From Albimonas donghaensis (lineage in GTDB: Bacteria; Pseudomonadota; Alphaproteobacteria; Rhodobacterales; Rhodobacteraceae): 64,000 nt of DNA. The position numbers were made by a program, and so were the translations under genes. Positions within the stretch are counted from its first letter, which is position 1; each line of letters begins with the position of its first letter. The notes beneath the pieces are model-generated. The model was not told the origin of the DNA and made no database searches. It worked only from the letters and a program-made list of their open reading frames with translations. Location: contig NZ_FNMZ01000001.1 in assembly GCF_900106695.1 (NCBI RefSeq), positions 186,001-250,000 on the forward strand. Direction: 5' to 3'. Positions 24,652 through 33,632 of the stretch are shown in pieces.

Positions 24652-25725
24652 ATGATGCTCGCCAGACCGGCGGCCGCCCTCGGCGCCGCCTTCGCCCTCG
24701 CGCTCGCCGCCGGAGCGGTCTCCGCCCCCGCCGCCAAGGCCGGGGAGGTGCTGTCCTTCACCACCTCCGCGACGCCGACCGCGCCGCAGTCCCCGGTCTT
24801 CGAGGCCTGGGCGAAGATGATCGAAGAGAAGACCAACGGCGACCTGGAGGTGGAATTCTACTACCAGCAGTCGCTGTCCAAGCTGGCCGACAATCTCAAG
24901 GCGGTGTCCTCCGGGCTGGCCGATATCGGCATCCTGGTTCCGGCCTACACGCGCACCGTGTTCCCGCTGACCTACCTGTCGTCGACCTCCTTCGGCACCG
25001 GCGATCCCTATGTGATCACCCAGGCCTGGCTGGCGACGCGCGACGCGTTCCCCGAGATCGCGGCGGAGGACGAGGCCAACAACCTCAAGTTCCTCACCAA
25101 TCACTCCATCGGCTCGACGGTGCTGGTGGGCGACCAGTTCTACCCGACCCCGCAGGCGATGAACGGCAAGACCATGCGCCTGTCCTCGCACTGGACCTAC
25201 GCGGCCAAGGCGCTGGACCTGGACGTGAACCCGGCGCGGATCCGGTCGCCGGAGACCTACACCTCGCTGGAGAAGGGGACGATCACCGGGTCGGTCACCT
25301 ATCTGGGGCAGCTCTACCCCTACAAGCTCAACGAGGTGGCGGACCACCTGACGATCCTCGACCTCGGCCAGCACATGAACATGTATTACATGAACCTGGA
25401 TCGCTGGAACGACCTGACCGACGAACAGCGCGAGATCATCGCCGGGTCGCTGCCGCAGCTGACGCTGGACCTCGCGCGGGCCGAGATCACCTTCGACGAG
25501 GAGAGCCTCGCCAAGGTGCAGGTCGACGAGACCTATCCGATGAAGGTGCTGAAGGTTGAGGGCGCGGACAAGGACGCCTGGCGGGCCGGGCTGAAGCCCA
25601 GCTACGACAACAACGTCGCCAAGGCGACCGAGGTCGATCCCGACGCGCCGAAGATCGCCGAGTTCTACATCGGCAAGGTCGACGCGCTGGAGGAGAAGAT
25701 GAAGGCCGAGGGCTACCCCTGGTGA
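24652..25725 (+). CDS. TRAP transporter substrate-binding protein (DctP type), second system
   Basis: A 357-residue periplasmic binding protein with a signal peptide likely cut after AKA (about residue 29). The mature protein has APQSPVFEAWAKMIEEKTNGDLEVEFYY, LADIGILVPAYTRTVFPLT and GKTMRLSSHWTYAAKALDLD, where the Arg in the last segment is the likely ligand contact. ATG at 24652 follows GGGAGGA; an earlier frame from 24559 lacks a ribosome site and would bury the signal. The pair is not closely similar to the DctP at 21810-22886, so a different ligand is likely. Confidence 0.9.
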   Translation: MMLARPAAALGAAFALALAAGAVSAPAAKAGEVLSFTTSATPTAPQSPVFEAWAKMIEEKTNGDLEVEFYYQQSLSKLADNLKAVSSGLADIGILVPAYTRTVFPLTYLSSTSFGTGDPYVITQAWLATRDAFPEIAAEDEANNLKFLTNHSIGSTVLVGDQFYPTPQAMNGKTMRLSSHWTYAAKALDLDVNPARIRSPETYTSLEKGTITGSVTYLGQLYPYKLNEVADHLTILDLGQHMNMYYMNLDRWNDLTDEQREIIAGSLPQLTLDLARAEITFDEESLAKVQVDETYPMKVLKVEGADKDAWRAGLKPSYDNNVAKATEVDPDAPKIAEFYIGKVDALEEKMKAEGYPW

Positions 25726-26081
25726 GCCCGCGCGCCGCGCCGGGGGCGGGATCGGGTCGGGCCTGAGCCCTGAGCTGAGCCCCGACCTGAGCCCCGGTCC
25801 TGGCCCCGGACCTTGCGTCCGGCCCGCCGCCTCCCTGTCCGCGCCGCGGCTTCGGCACGCGACGGGGCGGCGGGGGGCGCGCCGGGGGACCGGGGCCTGC
25901 CCCCCCCGACCGCCCTTCGCGCCGGCCTTCCCGCCGATCCGGGCGCCGCGCCGGCGCCGCCCCCCCATCCCGGCCCTTCCCCGCACGCGGGGGAGGGAGG
26001 CGCCCGGCCCGTCGGGTCGCCTCCGACGGCCTGCGCGCCCGCAAGCGCAATCCGCCCGCAACCGGAAAGAGCCCGAGCCCC
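25726..26081. other. 356-bp spacer inside the second TRAP operon
   Basis: An unusually long gap between dctP and dctQ. It starts with degenerate CTGAGCCC repeats (about 25735-25800) and continues as G+C-rich, low-complexity sequence. No start codon with a ribosome site or conserved protein pattern is seen. A processing or attenuation site that lets dctP be expressed above the permeases is plausible but not demonstrated. Confidence 0.5.
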
Positions 26082-26894
26082 GTGTTCACCTATCTCATTC
26101 ATGACGCCTGGATCTCCGAGCCCGACAGCTTCTGGTCGGCGCTCCATGTGGCGATCCTCTGGGGCCTCGGCCTCTTCCTCGACCTGCTGCTGATCATGGT
26201 GCTGCGGGTCGCGTGGCTGTCGGCCCTCACCCTTTCCGCCTCGGGGCGGGAGCGGGGGACCCGCGGCCTGGTCGCCGCGGCCCGGACCATGGCGCGCATC
26301 GACCGCGTGGTGGTCTATGTCGCCGGCGCGGCGCTGGCCGCCATGGTGCTGGTCACCTTCTTCTCGGTGATCGGGCGCACGCTGTGGAAGCCGATTCCCG
26401 ACGACTACACCATGGCCGAATGGGCGCTGGTTCTGGTCGCCGCCCTGATGATGGGCGTGATCCAGGGCCGCGGCGAGCATATCGAGGTCACCGCCTTCAC
26501 CGACAACATGTCCGAGCGCACCAACCGCACCCTGCGCCTGGTGGGCGTGCTGGCGGGCTGCCTCGCGGTCTCCCGGCTCGCCTGGGTGAGCATCGAGGAG
26601 GTGCCGGGCTCCTTCCTCGAAATCACCTACGGGTCGATCTACGACCTGCCCATGTGGCCGCCGCGGCTGATCTTCATGATGGGGCTGGCCTGGTGGCTGG
26701 CGCGCACCGCCATCCAGGTGCTGGTGCTGCCGGTGACGGAGCTTGTCGACGCGGAGGCCGCCGGCGCCCCGCCGGGATGGGACCTCACCCCGCTGCTGCC
26801 CGCCCATAGCGGCGCCGAGGTCGAGACCTCGGGCGAATTCATCGACACCACCGCCTCGGATGAGCGCGGCCGCGACGCCGGGGGGAATTCCTGA
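26082..26894 (+). CDS. TRAP transporter small permease (DctQ type), enlarged
   Basis: A 270-residue small permease, longer than the usual 160-200. An extra N-terminal membrane segment (about 20-50) precedes the normal four-helix core (RVVVYVAGAALAAMVLVTFFSVIGR, YTMAEWALVLVAALMMGVIQGRGEHIEV), and the C-terminal 45 residues are a hydrophilic tail. The start is GTG at 26082, preceded by GGAAAGAG. The stop shares a base with the dctM ATG (TGATG). Confidence 0.82.
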   Translation: MFTYLIHDAWISEPDSFWSALHVAILWGLGLFLDLLLIMVLRVAWLSALTLSASGRERGTRGLVAAARTMARIDRVVVYVAGAALAAMVLVTFFSVIGRTLWKPIPDDYTMAEWALVLVAALMMGVIQGRGEHIEVTAFTDNMSERTNRTLRLVGVLAGCLAVSRLAWVSIEEVPGSFLEITYGSIYDLPMWPPRLIFMMGLAWWLARTAIQVLVLPVTELVDAEAAGAPPGWDLTPLLPAHSGAEVETSGEFIDTTASDERGRDAGGNS

Positions 26895-28300
26895 TGGAAC
26901 GGGAAGTGATCGGCGCGCTGGGCGTGCTCGCGATGATCGTGCTGATGTTCTGCCGCATGCCGGTGGCCTTCGCGCTCACCCTGGTGGGCTGGGTGGGGCT
27001 GACCGTCCTGCGCTCGGACCGGGCGGCGGACGCGGTGCTGTCCTCGGACACGTTCGGGACCATCCTGAACTTCGACCTGACCACCATCCCCGCCTTCATG
27101 CTGATGGGCTACATCACCTATGTCTCCGGCTTCACGCGGGAGATCTACGACGCGGCGCGGGTCTGGTTCGGGCGCACGCCCGGCGGGCTGGCGGCGGCCT
27201 CGACGCTGGGCTGCGCGGCATTCGCGGCGGTCTCCGGCTCCTCGCTCGCCACCGCCGCGGCGATGGGCAAGATCGCGGTGCCCGAGATGCTGCGGCGCGG
27301 CTACGACAAGGGGCTGGCGACCGGCGTGGTGGCGGCCTCGGGCACGCTGGGCTCGCTGATCCCGCCCTCGGTGCTGATGATCCTCTACGCCGTGTTCACC
27401 GAGCAATCCATCGCGCTGCTGTTCATCGCGGGCGTGATCCCCGGCTTCCTGTCGGCGGCGATCTATATCGGCATGGTGCTGATCCGCGCCCGCATCAACC
27501 CGGCCCTCGCGCCCGGGATGCTGGAGCGGGTGAGCCTGGGCGACAAGATGCGGGCGCTCTCGGGCTCCTGGGGGATCGTGCTGCTGTTCATCCTGGTGAT
27601 GGGCGGCATCATGATCGGTTTCTTCACCCCGATGGAGGCCGGCGCCATCGGCGCCGCCGGCGCCTTCTTCATCGCGCTCGCCGCGGGGCGCATGAACAAG
27701 GCCAAGACCGGCGCCGCCTTCTTCGACGCGCTGCGCCAGACCGGCTCGATCTTCGCCATCATCTTCGGCGCGATGATCTTCTCGCGCTTCATCGCGATTT
27801 CGGGGCTCGGCCAGTTCCTGGCGGACTGGGCGAGCTCGATCTCCACCGACGCCACGCCCGTCATCATCGCCATCTCGTTGATCTACGTGATCCTCGGCAC
27901 CTTCATCGGGCCCATCGAGATCATGCTGCTGACCCTGCCCATCGTGACCCCGGTGGTGGAGAGCTACGACGTCTCGCTGATCTGGTTCGGGGTCATCATG
28001 ATCAAGTATCTGGAAATCGGGCTGATCACGCCGCCGCTGGGGTTCAACGTGTTCATCATCTCCTCGGTGGTGGGCAAGGCGGTGCCGGTGACCACGATCT
28101 TCCGGGGCGTGATGTGGTTCCTGGCCATGGATATCCTGACGCTGGCGGTGCTGATCGGCTGGCCGGAGATCACGCTCTACCTGCCCGGGCTCTACACCGA
28201 CTGGATGAGCTTCCTGCGGACCGAGGATCTGGGCGCCATGCAGGCCATCGGGTTGTGGCTGTCCGGGGATCTGGCCGCGACGGTGGCGGCGGGCGGATAG
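26894..28300 (+). CDS. TRAP transporter large permease (DctM type), second system
   Basis: A 468-residue membrane permease with about 12 hydrophobic segments. Family segments are [46 protein letters not shown] and [21 protein letters not shown]. Translation is coupled to dctQ by a TGATG overlap. It completes the dctPQM unit next to the IclR regulator. A G+C-rich inverted repeat at 28330-28357 follows the stop. Confidence 0.92.
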   Translation: MEREVIGALGVLAMIVLMFCRMPVAFALTLVGWVGLTVLRSDRAADAVLSSDTFGTILNFDLTTIPAFMLMGYITYVSGFTREIYDAARVWFGRTPGGLAAASTLGCAAFAAVSGSSLATAAAMGKIAVPEMLRRGYDKGLATGVVAASGTLGSLIPPSVLMILYAVFTEQSIALLFIAGVIPGFLSAAIYIGMVLIRARINPALAPGMLERVSLGDKMRALSGSWGIVLLFILVMGGIMIGFFTPMEAGAIGAAGAFFIALAAGRMNKAKTGAAFFDALRQTGSIFAIIFGAMIFSRFIAISGLGQFLADWASSISTDATPVIIAISLIYVILGTFIGPIEIMLLTLPIVTPVVESYDVSLIWFGVIMIKYLEIGLITPPLGFNVFIISSVVGKAVPVTTIFRGVMWFLAMDILTLAVLIGWPEITLYLPGLYTDWMSFLRTEDLGAMQAIGLWLSGDLAATVAAGG

Positions 28301-28329
28301 CGCAGGAAACGGGCTGACGGCAGGGGGGC

Positions 28330-28360
28330 GGGGCGGCGATCAAGGCCGCGCCGCCCCCTT
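28330..28360 (+). terminator. Possible terminator after the second TRAP operon
   Basis: GGGGCGGC and GCCGCCCC form an 8-bp inverted repeat with a 12-base loop that can itself pair partly. Only CTTCG follows, so intrinsic termination would be weak. Confidence 0.4.
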
Positions 28361-28380
28361 CGCATGCAGGAGCCCCGCCC

Positions 28381-29073
28381 ATGCTCGACCTCGCCCATCC
28401 CGATTCCGATCCCGCGGAGGCGCTGGACGCCCACGGCCACGCCGATCTCGGCCCCGTGCTGGACCCCGCGGCCTGCGCCGCTCTCGCCGCGCTCTATCCC
28501 GAGCCGGCGCCCTTCCGCAGCCATGTGGTCATGCGCCGTCACGGCTTCGGGGAGGGCGAGTACAAGTATTTCGCCGATCCGCTGCCCGAGGCGGTGGCGG
28601 CCCTGCGCGCGTCGCTCTACGCCCGCCTGGTCCCCGCGGCCAACGCCTGGGCCGAGCGCATGGGGCGGGGGCGGCCTTACCCTGCGACCCACGCCGCGTT
28701 CCGCGCGCTCTGCGCCGCCGCGGGGCAGACGAAACCCACGCCGCTGATGCTTCGCTACGGGCCGGGGGACTTCAACTGCCTGCACCAGGACCTTTACGGC
28801 GACCTCGCCTTTCCGATCCAGGTGGTGATCCTGCTGAGCCCGCCCGAGGCTTTCGAGGGCGGCGAGTTCGTGCTGACCGAGCAGCGCCCCCGCATGCAGT
28901 CCCGCGCCGAGGTCGTGCCCCTGGCCCAGGGCCATGCGGTCGCCTTCGCGGTGTCGGACCGCCCGCGGCAGGGAACCCGCGGAACCTACCGCGTGAAGCA
29001 GCGCCACGGCGTGTCGCGCCTGCGGGCGGGGGAACGCGCCACGCTGGGGATCATCTTCCATGACGCCGCCTGA
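28381..29073 (+). CDS. 2-oxoglutarate/Fe(II) oxygenase family protein
   Basis: A 230-residue protein with the double-stranded beta-helix iron triad: H135 and D137 in LHQDLYGD and H209 in RHGVSRL, with R215 placed to bind 2-oxoglutarate. [13 protein letters not shown] and [13 protein letters not shown] are typical of the prolyl-4-hydroxylase-like / AlkB-adjacent group. ATG at 28381 follows GGAGCC. It converges on the phosphatase gene with 7 bp between stop codons. Substrate (protein, nucleic acid or small molecule) cannot be told. Confidence 0.82.
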   Translation: MLDLAHPDSDPAEALDAHGHADLGPVLDPAACAALAALYPEPAPFRSHVVMRRHGFGEGEYKYFADPLPEAVAALRASLYARLVPAANAWAERMGRGRPYPATHAAFRALCAAAGQTKPTPLMLRYGPGDFNCLHQDLYGDLAFPIQVVILLSPPEAFEGGEFVLTEQRPRMQSRAEVVPLAQGHAVAFAVSDRPRQGTRGTYRVKQRHGVSRLRAGERATLGIIFHDAA

Positions 29074-29080
29074 GGGCGCC

Positions 29081-29527
29081 TCAGAACGTGGAGAACTCCT
29101 TGCGGAGATTGGCCAGGATCTGGTCCCGCGTCGCGCGATAGGCGTCGAGCTTCTGTTCCCGCCGCTCGCCGATCCCGGTGGGGTCGAGGGTGGGCCAGTA
29201 GCGCACCTCGGTCGCGTACCAGCGGGTGTGATCGAGCGCGGCGCGCTGGGCGGCGGGCGACAGGGCCACGATCAGCTCGTAACTGTCGATCTGCTCGCCC
29301 CCCGTGGCCAGATCCTCGAAGGAGCGGGCGCGGTGCTTTTCCAGCTCCACCCCGATTTCGGCGCAGACGGCGACGGCGAAGGGGTCGACCTCCATGTCGT
29401 GCTTCACGCCGGCCGACTGCACGAAGATGCGCGTGCCGTGCAGCTTCTTCATCAGCCCCTCCGCCATGGGCGAGCGGACCGCGTTGTGGTCGCAGCAGAA
29501 CAGGACGGAGGCGGGAAGCAGGGCCAT
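29081..29527 (-). CDS. Low-molecular-weight protein-tyrosine phosphatase family protein
   Basis: A 148-residue LMW-PTP/arsenate-reductase-fold protein. The P-loop is C12-DHNAV-R18-S19, matching CX5R(S/T). The acid loop is probably LDPTG (about 113-117). The substrate is not evident: a phosphotyrosine protein or arsenate. Third gene of the hisD-UPF0262-phosphatase run, 14 bp after UPF0262. ATG at 29527 is chosen because upstream frames overlap UPF0262. Confidence 0.85.
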   Translation of the reverse strand: MALLPASVLFCCDHNAVRSPMAEGLMKKLHGTRIFVQSAGVKHDMEVDPFAVAVCAEIGVELEKHRARSFEDLATGGEQIDSYELIVALSPAAQRAALDHTRWYATEVRYWPTLDPTGIGERREQKLDAYRATRDQILANLRKEFSTF

Positions 29528-29541
29528 GGGTCGGTCCCCGT

Positions 29542-30012
29542 TCAGCCCTTGAAGTGCAGGACGCAGACCAGGGTGAACAGCCTCCGCGCGGTATGGTCGT
29601 CGACCTCGGCCTTGCCTTCCAGACGCTCCCGCAGGATCCGCGCGCCCTCGTTGTGGATGCCGCGCCGGCCCATGTCGATGGCCTCGATCTGGCTCGGCGG
29701 CAGGCGTTTCACCGCGTCGTAGTAGCTTTCGCAGATCGCGAAATAGTCCTTGATGATCTGCCGGAACGGACCCAGCGACAGGTGGAACTCCCCCGCCGGA
29801 TCGCCCGCCTCGGTGGTCAGGGAGAACACCACCCGCCGGTCGCGGATGCCGAGCCCCAGCGCGTAGGGGCCTTCGGGCGAATCCTCGCGGGTCAGGGAGA
29901 AGCTGTTCTCCTCCAGCAGGTCGTAGATGGCGACCTTGCGCTCCTGCTCCACTTCCGGGGTGGGGGCGGCGAGCCCGGCTTCGTCCAGCGTGATGGCGGT
30001 GAGACGGGTCAT
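29542..30012 (-). CDS. UPF0262 family protein
   Basis: A 156-residue conserved alphaproteobacterial protein of unknown function. Strong family matches are PTPEVEQERKVAIYDLLEENSF (about 17-38), FHLSLGPFRQIIKDYFAICESY (with the preceding GE), RLPPSQIEAIDMGRRGIHNEG and RRLFTLVCVLHFKG at the C-terminus. It lies 2 bp after hisD, which is its usual neighbour. No membrane segment or signal. Confidence 0.92.
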   Translation of the reverse strand: MTRLTAITLDEAGLAAPTPEVEQERKVAIYDLLEENSFSLTREDSPEGPYALGLGIRDRRVVFSLTTEAGDPAGEFHLSLGPFRQIIKDYFAICESYYDAVKRLPPSQIEAIDMGRRGIHNEGARILRERLEGKAEVDDHTARRLFTLVCVLHFKG

Positions 30013-30014
30013 AA

Positions 30015-31319
30015 TCAGCCCTCGTTGAGCGCGTCGAGCCGCAGGCGCACGGACAGCGCATGCGCCTCCAGTCCCTCGGAGCGGGCCAGGGTCTCCGCCG
30101 ACGGGCCGATGGCGGCGAGCGCGCCGGGGGACATGCGGGCGATGGTGGTGCGCTTCATGAAGTCCAGCACCGACAGGCCGGAGGAGAACCGGGCCGAGCG
30201 CGCCGTGGGCAGCACGTGGTTGGGCCCGCCCACATAGTCGCCGATGGCCTCGGGCGTGTAGGCGCCCAGGAAGATCGCGCCGGCATGGCGGATGCGGGCG
30301 GACAGCGCCTCGGCGTCCTCGGTGCAGATCTCCAGATGCTCGGGCGCGATGCGGTCGGAGATCTCGGCCGCCTGGGCGAGGTCGCGGGTCAGGATCACCG
30401 CGCCGTTGGCGCGCCACGACGCCTCGGCGATGTCGCGGCGGGGCAGGAGGGCGAGCGCGCGCTCCACCGCCGCGATCACGGCCTGGGCCATGGCGGGGCT
30501 GTCGGTGAGCAGAATCGACTGGGCGCTTTCGTCATGCTCGGCCTGGCTCAGCAGGTCCATGGCGATCCAGTCGGGGTTCTGGTCGGCGTCGGCGATGACC
30601 AGGATTTCGGAGGGGCCGGCGATCATGTCGATCCCCACGGTCCCGTAGACCCGGCGCTTGGCGGCGGCGACATAGGCGTTGCCGGGCCCGGCGATCTTGT
30701 CCACGGCCTGCACCGTCTGGGTGCCGTAGGCGAGCGCGCCGATGGCCTGGGCGCCGCCGATTCGGAAGATCTCGGTCACGCCCGCCAGCCGCGCGGCCAG
30801 CAGCGTCAGCGGGTTCACCTTGCCGCCGGGCGTCGGCATGCAGACCGACAGCCGCCTCACGCCCGCGACCCGCGCGGGAATGGCGTTCATCAGCAGCGAT
30901 GACGGGTAGGAGGCGGTCCCCCCGGGCACGTAGAGCCCCGCGGCCTCCACTGGCGTCCAGCGCCAGCCGAGCTGCGCGCCGGCCTCGTCCTCGAAGCTCA
31001 CGTTCTCGGGCAGCTGGCGGCGGTGATAGGCCTCGATCCGCGCGGCGGCCAGCTCCAGCGCCTGCGCCTCGTCCGGCGGCACGGCGAGGGAGGCGGCGGC
31101 GATCTCCTCGGGCGAGATCGCCAGCGTGTCGGGCGCGAGGTCGAGCCGGTCGAAGCGCGAGGTGTAGTCGATCAGCGCCTCGTCGCCGCGCAGCCGCACA
31201 TCCGCGAGGATCGAGGCCACGACATCGTCCACCTCGGGGGCGGATTCGCGTTTGAGGGCCAGAAGGGCCTGGAAGCGCGTCTCGAAGTCCGGCTGGTCGG
31301 CGCGGAGGATGGCGGGCAT
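30015..31319 (-). CDS. hisD: Histidinol dehydrogenase
   Basis: A 434-residue enzyme for the last two steps of histidine synthesis (L-histidinol to L-histidine with 2 NAD+), zinc dependent. Family signatures are GLYVPGGTASYPSSLLMN, KIAGPGNAYVAAAKR, GPSEILVIAD, the zinc-binding QAEHDESAQ, and IAPEHLEICTEDAE. Full length with an ATG at 31319. It leads the operon with UPF0262 and the phosphatase. The other his genes are not in the window. Confidence 0.96.
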   Translation of the reverse strand: MPAILRADQPDFETRFQALLALKRESAPEVDDVVASILADVRLRGDEALIDYTSRFDRLDLAPDTLAISPEEIAAASLAVPPDEAQALELAAARIEAYHRRQLPENVSFEDEAGAQLGWRWTPVEAAGLYVPGGTASYPSSLLMNAIPARVAGVRRLSVCMPTPGGKVNPLTLLAARLAGVTEIFRIGGAQAIGALAYGTQTVQAVDKIAGPGNAYVAAAKRRVYGTVGIDMIAGPSEILVIADADQNPDWIAMDLLSQAEHDESAQSILLTDSPAMAQAVIAAVERALALLPRRDIAEASWRANGAVILTRDLAQAAEISDRIAPEHLEICTEDAEALSARIRHAGAIFLGAYTPEAIGDYVGGPNHVLPTARSARFSSGLSVLDFMKRTTIARMSPGALAAIGPSAETLARSEGLEAHALSVRLRLDALNEG

Positions 31320-31425
31320 GGGATCTCCCTGGTCGGCGTATCGCGGTGATAGCGGGCGCAGGGGAAAGGGGCAACCGGGGGCGGGGGCGCAGGGCAGGCC
31401 GCCCGGCCCCCCCCGCCGCGGTCGA

Positions 31426-33282
31426 TCAGACCTCGGAGGCTTCCAGCTCGCCGATCATGCGGTCGATCAGGCCGAGGCCCTTCTGCCAGAACTGCGGGTC
31501 CGTGGCGTCGAGCCCGAACGGGGCCAGCAGCTCCTTGTGACCCTTGGAGCCGCCGGCGGCCAGCATGTCGAAATACTTGTCCTGGAAGCCCTCGCCGCTT
31601 TCCTCGTAGACGGCGTAAAGCGCGTTCACCAGCCCGTCGCCGAACGCATAGGCGTAGACGTAGAAGGGCGAGTGGATGAAATGCGGAATATAGGCCCAGA
31701 ACGTCTCGTATCCCGGCGCGAATTCGAAAGCCGGGCCGAGGCTTTCGCGCTGAACCTGCATCCAGATCTCGCCCAGGTCGTCGCCGGTCAGCTCGCCCTC
31801 GGCGCGGGCCGCGTGGACCCGGCATTCGAAGTCGTAGAAGGCGATCTGGCGGACCACCGTGTTCAGCATGTCCTCGACCTTGCCGGCCAGCAGGGTGCGG
31901 CGCTTCTTCGGGTCCGTCTCCCGGTCCAGCAGGCGGCGGAAGGTCAGCATCTCGCCGAAGACCGAGGCGGTCTCGGCCAGGGTCAGCGGGGTGGAGGACA
32001 GGAACTCCCCCTGGTCGGCGGCGAGGATCTGGTGGACCCCGTGCCCAAGCTCATGGGCGAGCGTCATCACGTCCCGCGTCTTGCCGAGGTAATTGAGCAT
32101 CACATAGGGATGCGCGTCGGTGACGGTCGGATGCGCGAAGGCGCCGGCGGCCTTGCCCGGCTTCACCGGCGCGTCGATCCAGCCGTTGTGGAAGAAGGGC
32201 TCGGCCAATTCCGCCATGCGCGGCGAGAAGCCGGCATAGGCGTCCATGACCGTGGCCCTGGCCTCCGCCCAGTCGATCTTGCGGTCGGGCTCGTCGGGCA
32301 GGGGGGCGTTGCGGTCCCAGTGCTGGAGCTTGTCCAGCCCCAGCCAGCCCGCCTTCAGCGTGTAGTAGCGGTGCGAGAGCCGCGGATAGGCCTCGACCAC
32401 CGCGTCGCGCAGGGCCTGGACCACCTCGGGCTCCACCTGGTTGGACAGGTGGCGGCCGGTCTGGGCGGAGGGCATCTTGCGCCAGCGGGTCTCGATCTCC
32501 TGCTCTTTCGCGAGCGTGTTCATGATCCGGGTGAAGATCGGCAGCTGCTCGGCGAAGACGGTCGACAGCGCCGCGGCGGCGGCGGCGCGGCGGCTCCGGT
32601 CGGCATCCGATAACAGGGTCAGCGTGGATTCCAGCGGCAGGGGCTCGTCCTCGCCCTCCACTTCGAAGGTCAGGCGGGCCATGGTCTCGTCGAACAGGCG
32701 GTTCCACGCGGCGGCGCCGACCACCGACTGGTCGTGCAGGAATTTCTCCAGCTCGTCGGAAAGCTGGTAGGGCCGGTAGGCGCGCAGGCGCTCCAGCCAG
32801 GGCTTGTAGCGGGTCAGCGCCGCGCTTTCGCCCAGCATGCGCTCGATCTCCGCATCCTCGATCCGGTTCAGCTCCAGCGTGAAGAAGACCGTGGGCGCGG
32901 TGATCTCGGTGACCTCGTTATGGCGGTCGCCCATGAACTTGGCGCGCTCGGGGTCGGTGGTGTTCTGGTAGTGGCGCAGGCCGGCATAGGACATGACCCG
33001 GCCGAGCCGCTGCTGAAGCCGCTCGTAGCGGGCCACGGCGTCGGCCATGGCGTCGCCGCTCAGGGTCGCCATCTTGCCCTCGAACTCATCGGCCAGCGCC
33101 TGCGCCTCGGCCCGCGCGGCGTCGAGATCCTCGCGCAGGGCGGGGGCGTCGGGGCCGGGATAGAGGTCGTCGAGGTTCCATTCCGGCAGCTCGCCCAGCG
33201 GACCGCCCGGGGCGCCCTGTCCGGAAGCGGCGTCGGCGGCGTCGGCGAGCGGACGGCGATCGAGGCGGAAGGGCAGGTGCAT
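31426..33282 (-). CDS. pepF: M3 family oligoendopeptidase F
   Basis: A 618-residue zinc metallopeptidase that cleaves oligopeptides in the cytoplasm. The zinc site is HELGH (410-414) with the third ligand Glu437 in LAETAS. VMSYAGLRHYQNTTD and HFIHSPFYVYAYAFGDGLVNALYAVY are characteristic. I chose ATG 33282 rather than ATG 33297 because GGAGAAG lies 7 bases upstream of the first; the 33297 ATG has no ribosome site. No signal peptide. Confidence 0.93.
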   Translation of the reverse strand: MHLPFRLDRRPLADAADAASGQGAPGGPLGELPEWNLDDLYPGPDAPALREDLDAARAEAQALADEFEGKMATLSGDAMADAVARYERLQQRLGRVMSYAGLRHYQNTTDPERAKFMGDRHNEVTEITAPTVFFTLELNRIEDAEIERMLGESAALTRYKPWLERLRAYRPYQLSDELEKFLHDQSVVGAAAWNRLFDETMARLTFEVEGEDEPLPLESTLTLLSDADRSRRAAAAAALSTVFAEQLPIFTRIMNTLAKEQEIETRWRKMPSAQTGRHLSNQVEPEVVQALRDAVVEAYPRLSHRYYTLKAGWLGLDKLQHWDRNAPLPDEPDRKIDWAEARATVMDAYAGFSPRMAELAEPFFHNGWIDAPVKPGKAAGAFAHPTVTDAHPYVMLNYLGKTRDVMTLAHELGHGVHQILAADQGEFLSSTPLTLAETASVFGEMLTFRRLLDRETDPKKRRTLLAGKVEDMLNTVVRQIAFYDFECRVHAARAEGELTGDDLGEIWMQVQRESLGPAFEFAPGYETFWAYIPHFIHSPFYVYAYAFGDGLVNALYAVYEESGEGFQDKYFDMLAAGGSKGHKELLAPFGLDATDPQFWQKGLGLIDRMIGELEASEV

Positions 33283-33632
33283 GTCGGGCTTCTCCATGGA
33301 CGGCGGAGCGTGGGGCGAAGGCGGGATATAGCCCGGCGAGGCGGAGGGAGAAAGGGCGCCGGCGCCGGCAATGCGCAGGGACTGCGCGGGACGCGCGCGA
33401 AATCCACGGGTCGGGCGGCGCCCGCCGGTCGACCGGGTGGGAAAGAGCGCGGGGCGGGCAAGGGTGAGGCGCGCCGCCGGATCACGCGCGGGCTGCGTCG
33501 GCCGGGAGGGCCGCCGGGCGGGCGGCCGCAAGGGGCGCGCATGCGAAAACGCCCCGCGCCAGGGGCGCGGGGCGAATTCAGATCATCCATGACGCGCCGC
33601 AGGCCCGGGGGCCCGCGGCGGCCATCCCCCGA
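33283..33632. other. Intergenic region between pepF and the OmpA-like gene
   Basis: 350 bp, mostly Arg/Gly-biased shadow frames. It contains the intrinsic terminator at 33546-33574 and must contain the pepF promoter. No further gene is supported. Confidence 0.55.
33546..33574 (-). terminator. Rho-independent terminator of the OmpA-like gene
   Basis: An 11-bp perfect inverted repeat (CGCCCCGCGCC / GGCGCGGGGCG) with a 3-base loop. On the minus strand it is followed by TTTTCG, 59 bp after the OmpA-like stop codon. Confidence 0.8.

Noticed and set aside
23671-26061. A 796-codon minus-strand open frame
   Set aside because: Only its last third is the IclR regulator. The rest is antisense to the dctP gene and its spacer and has an Arg/Gly/Val-rich shadow composition.
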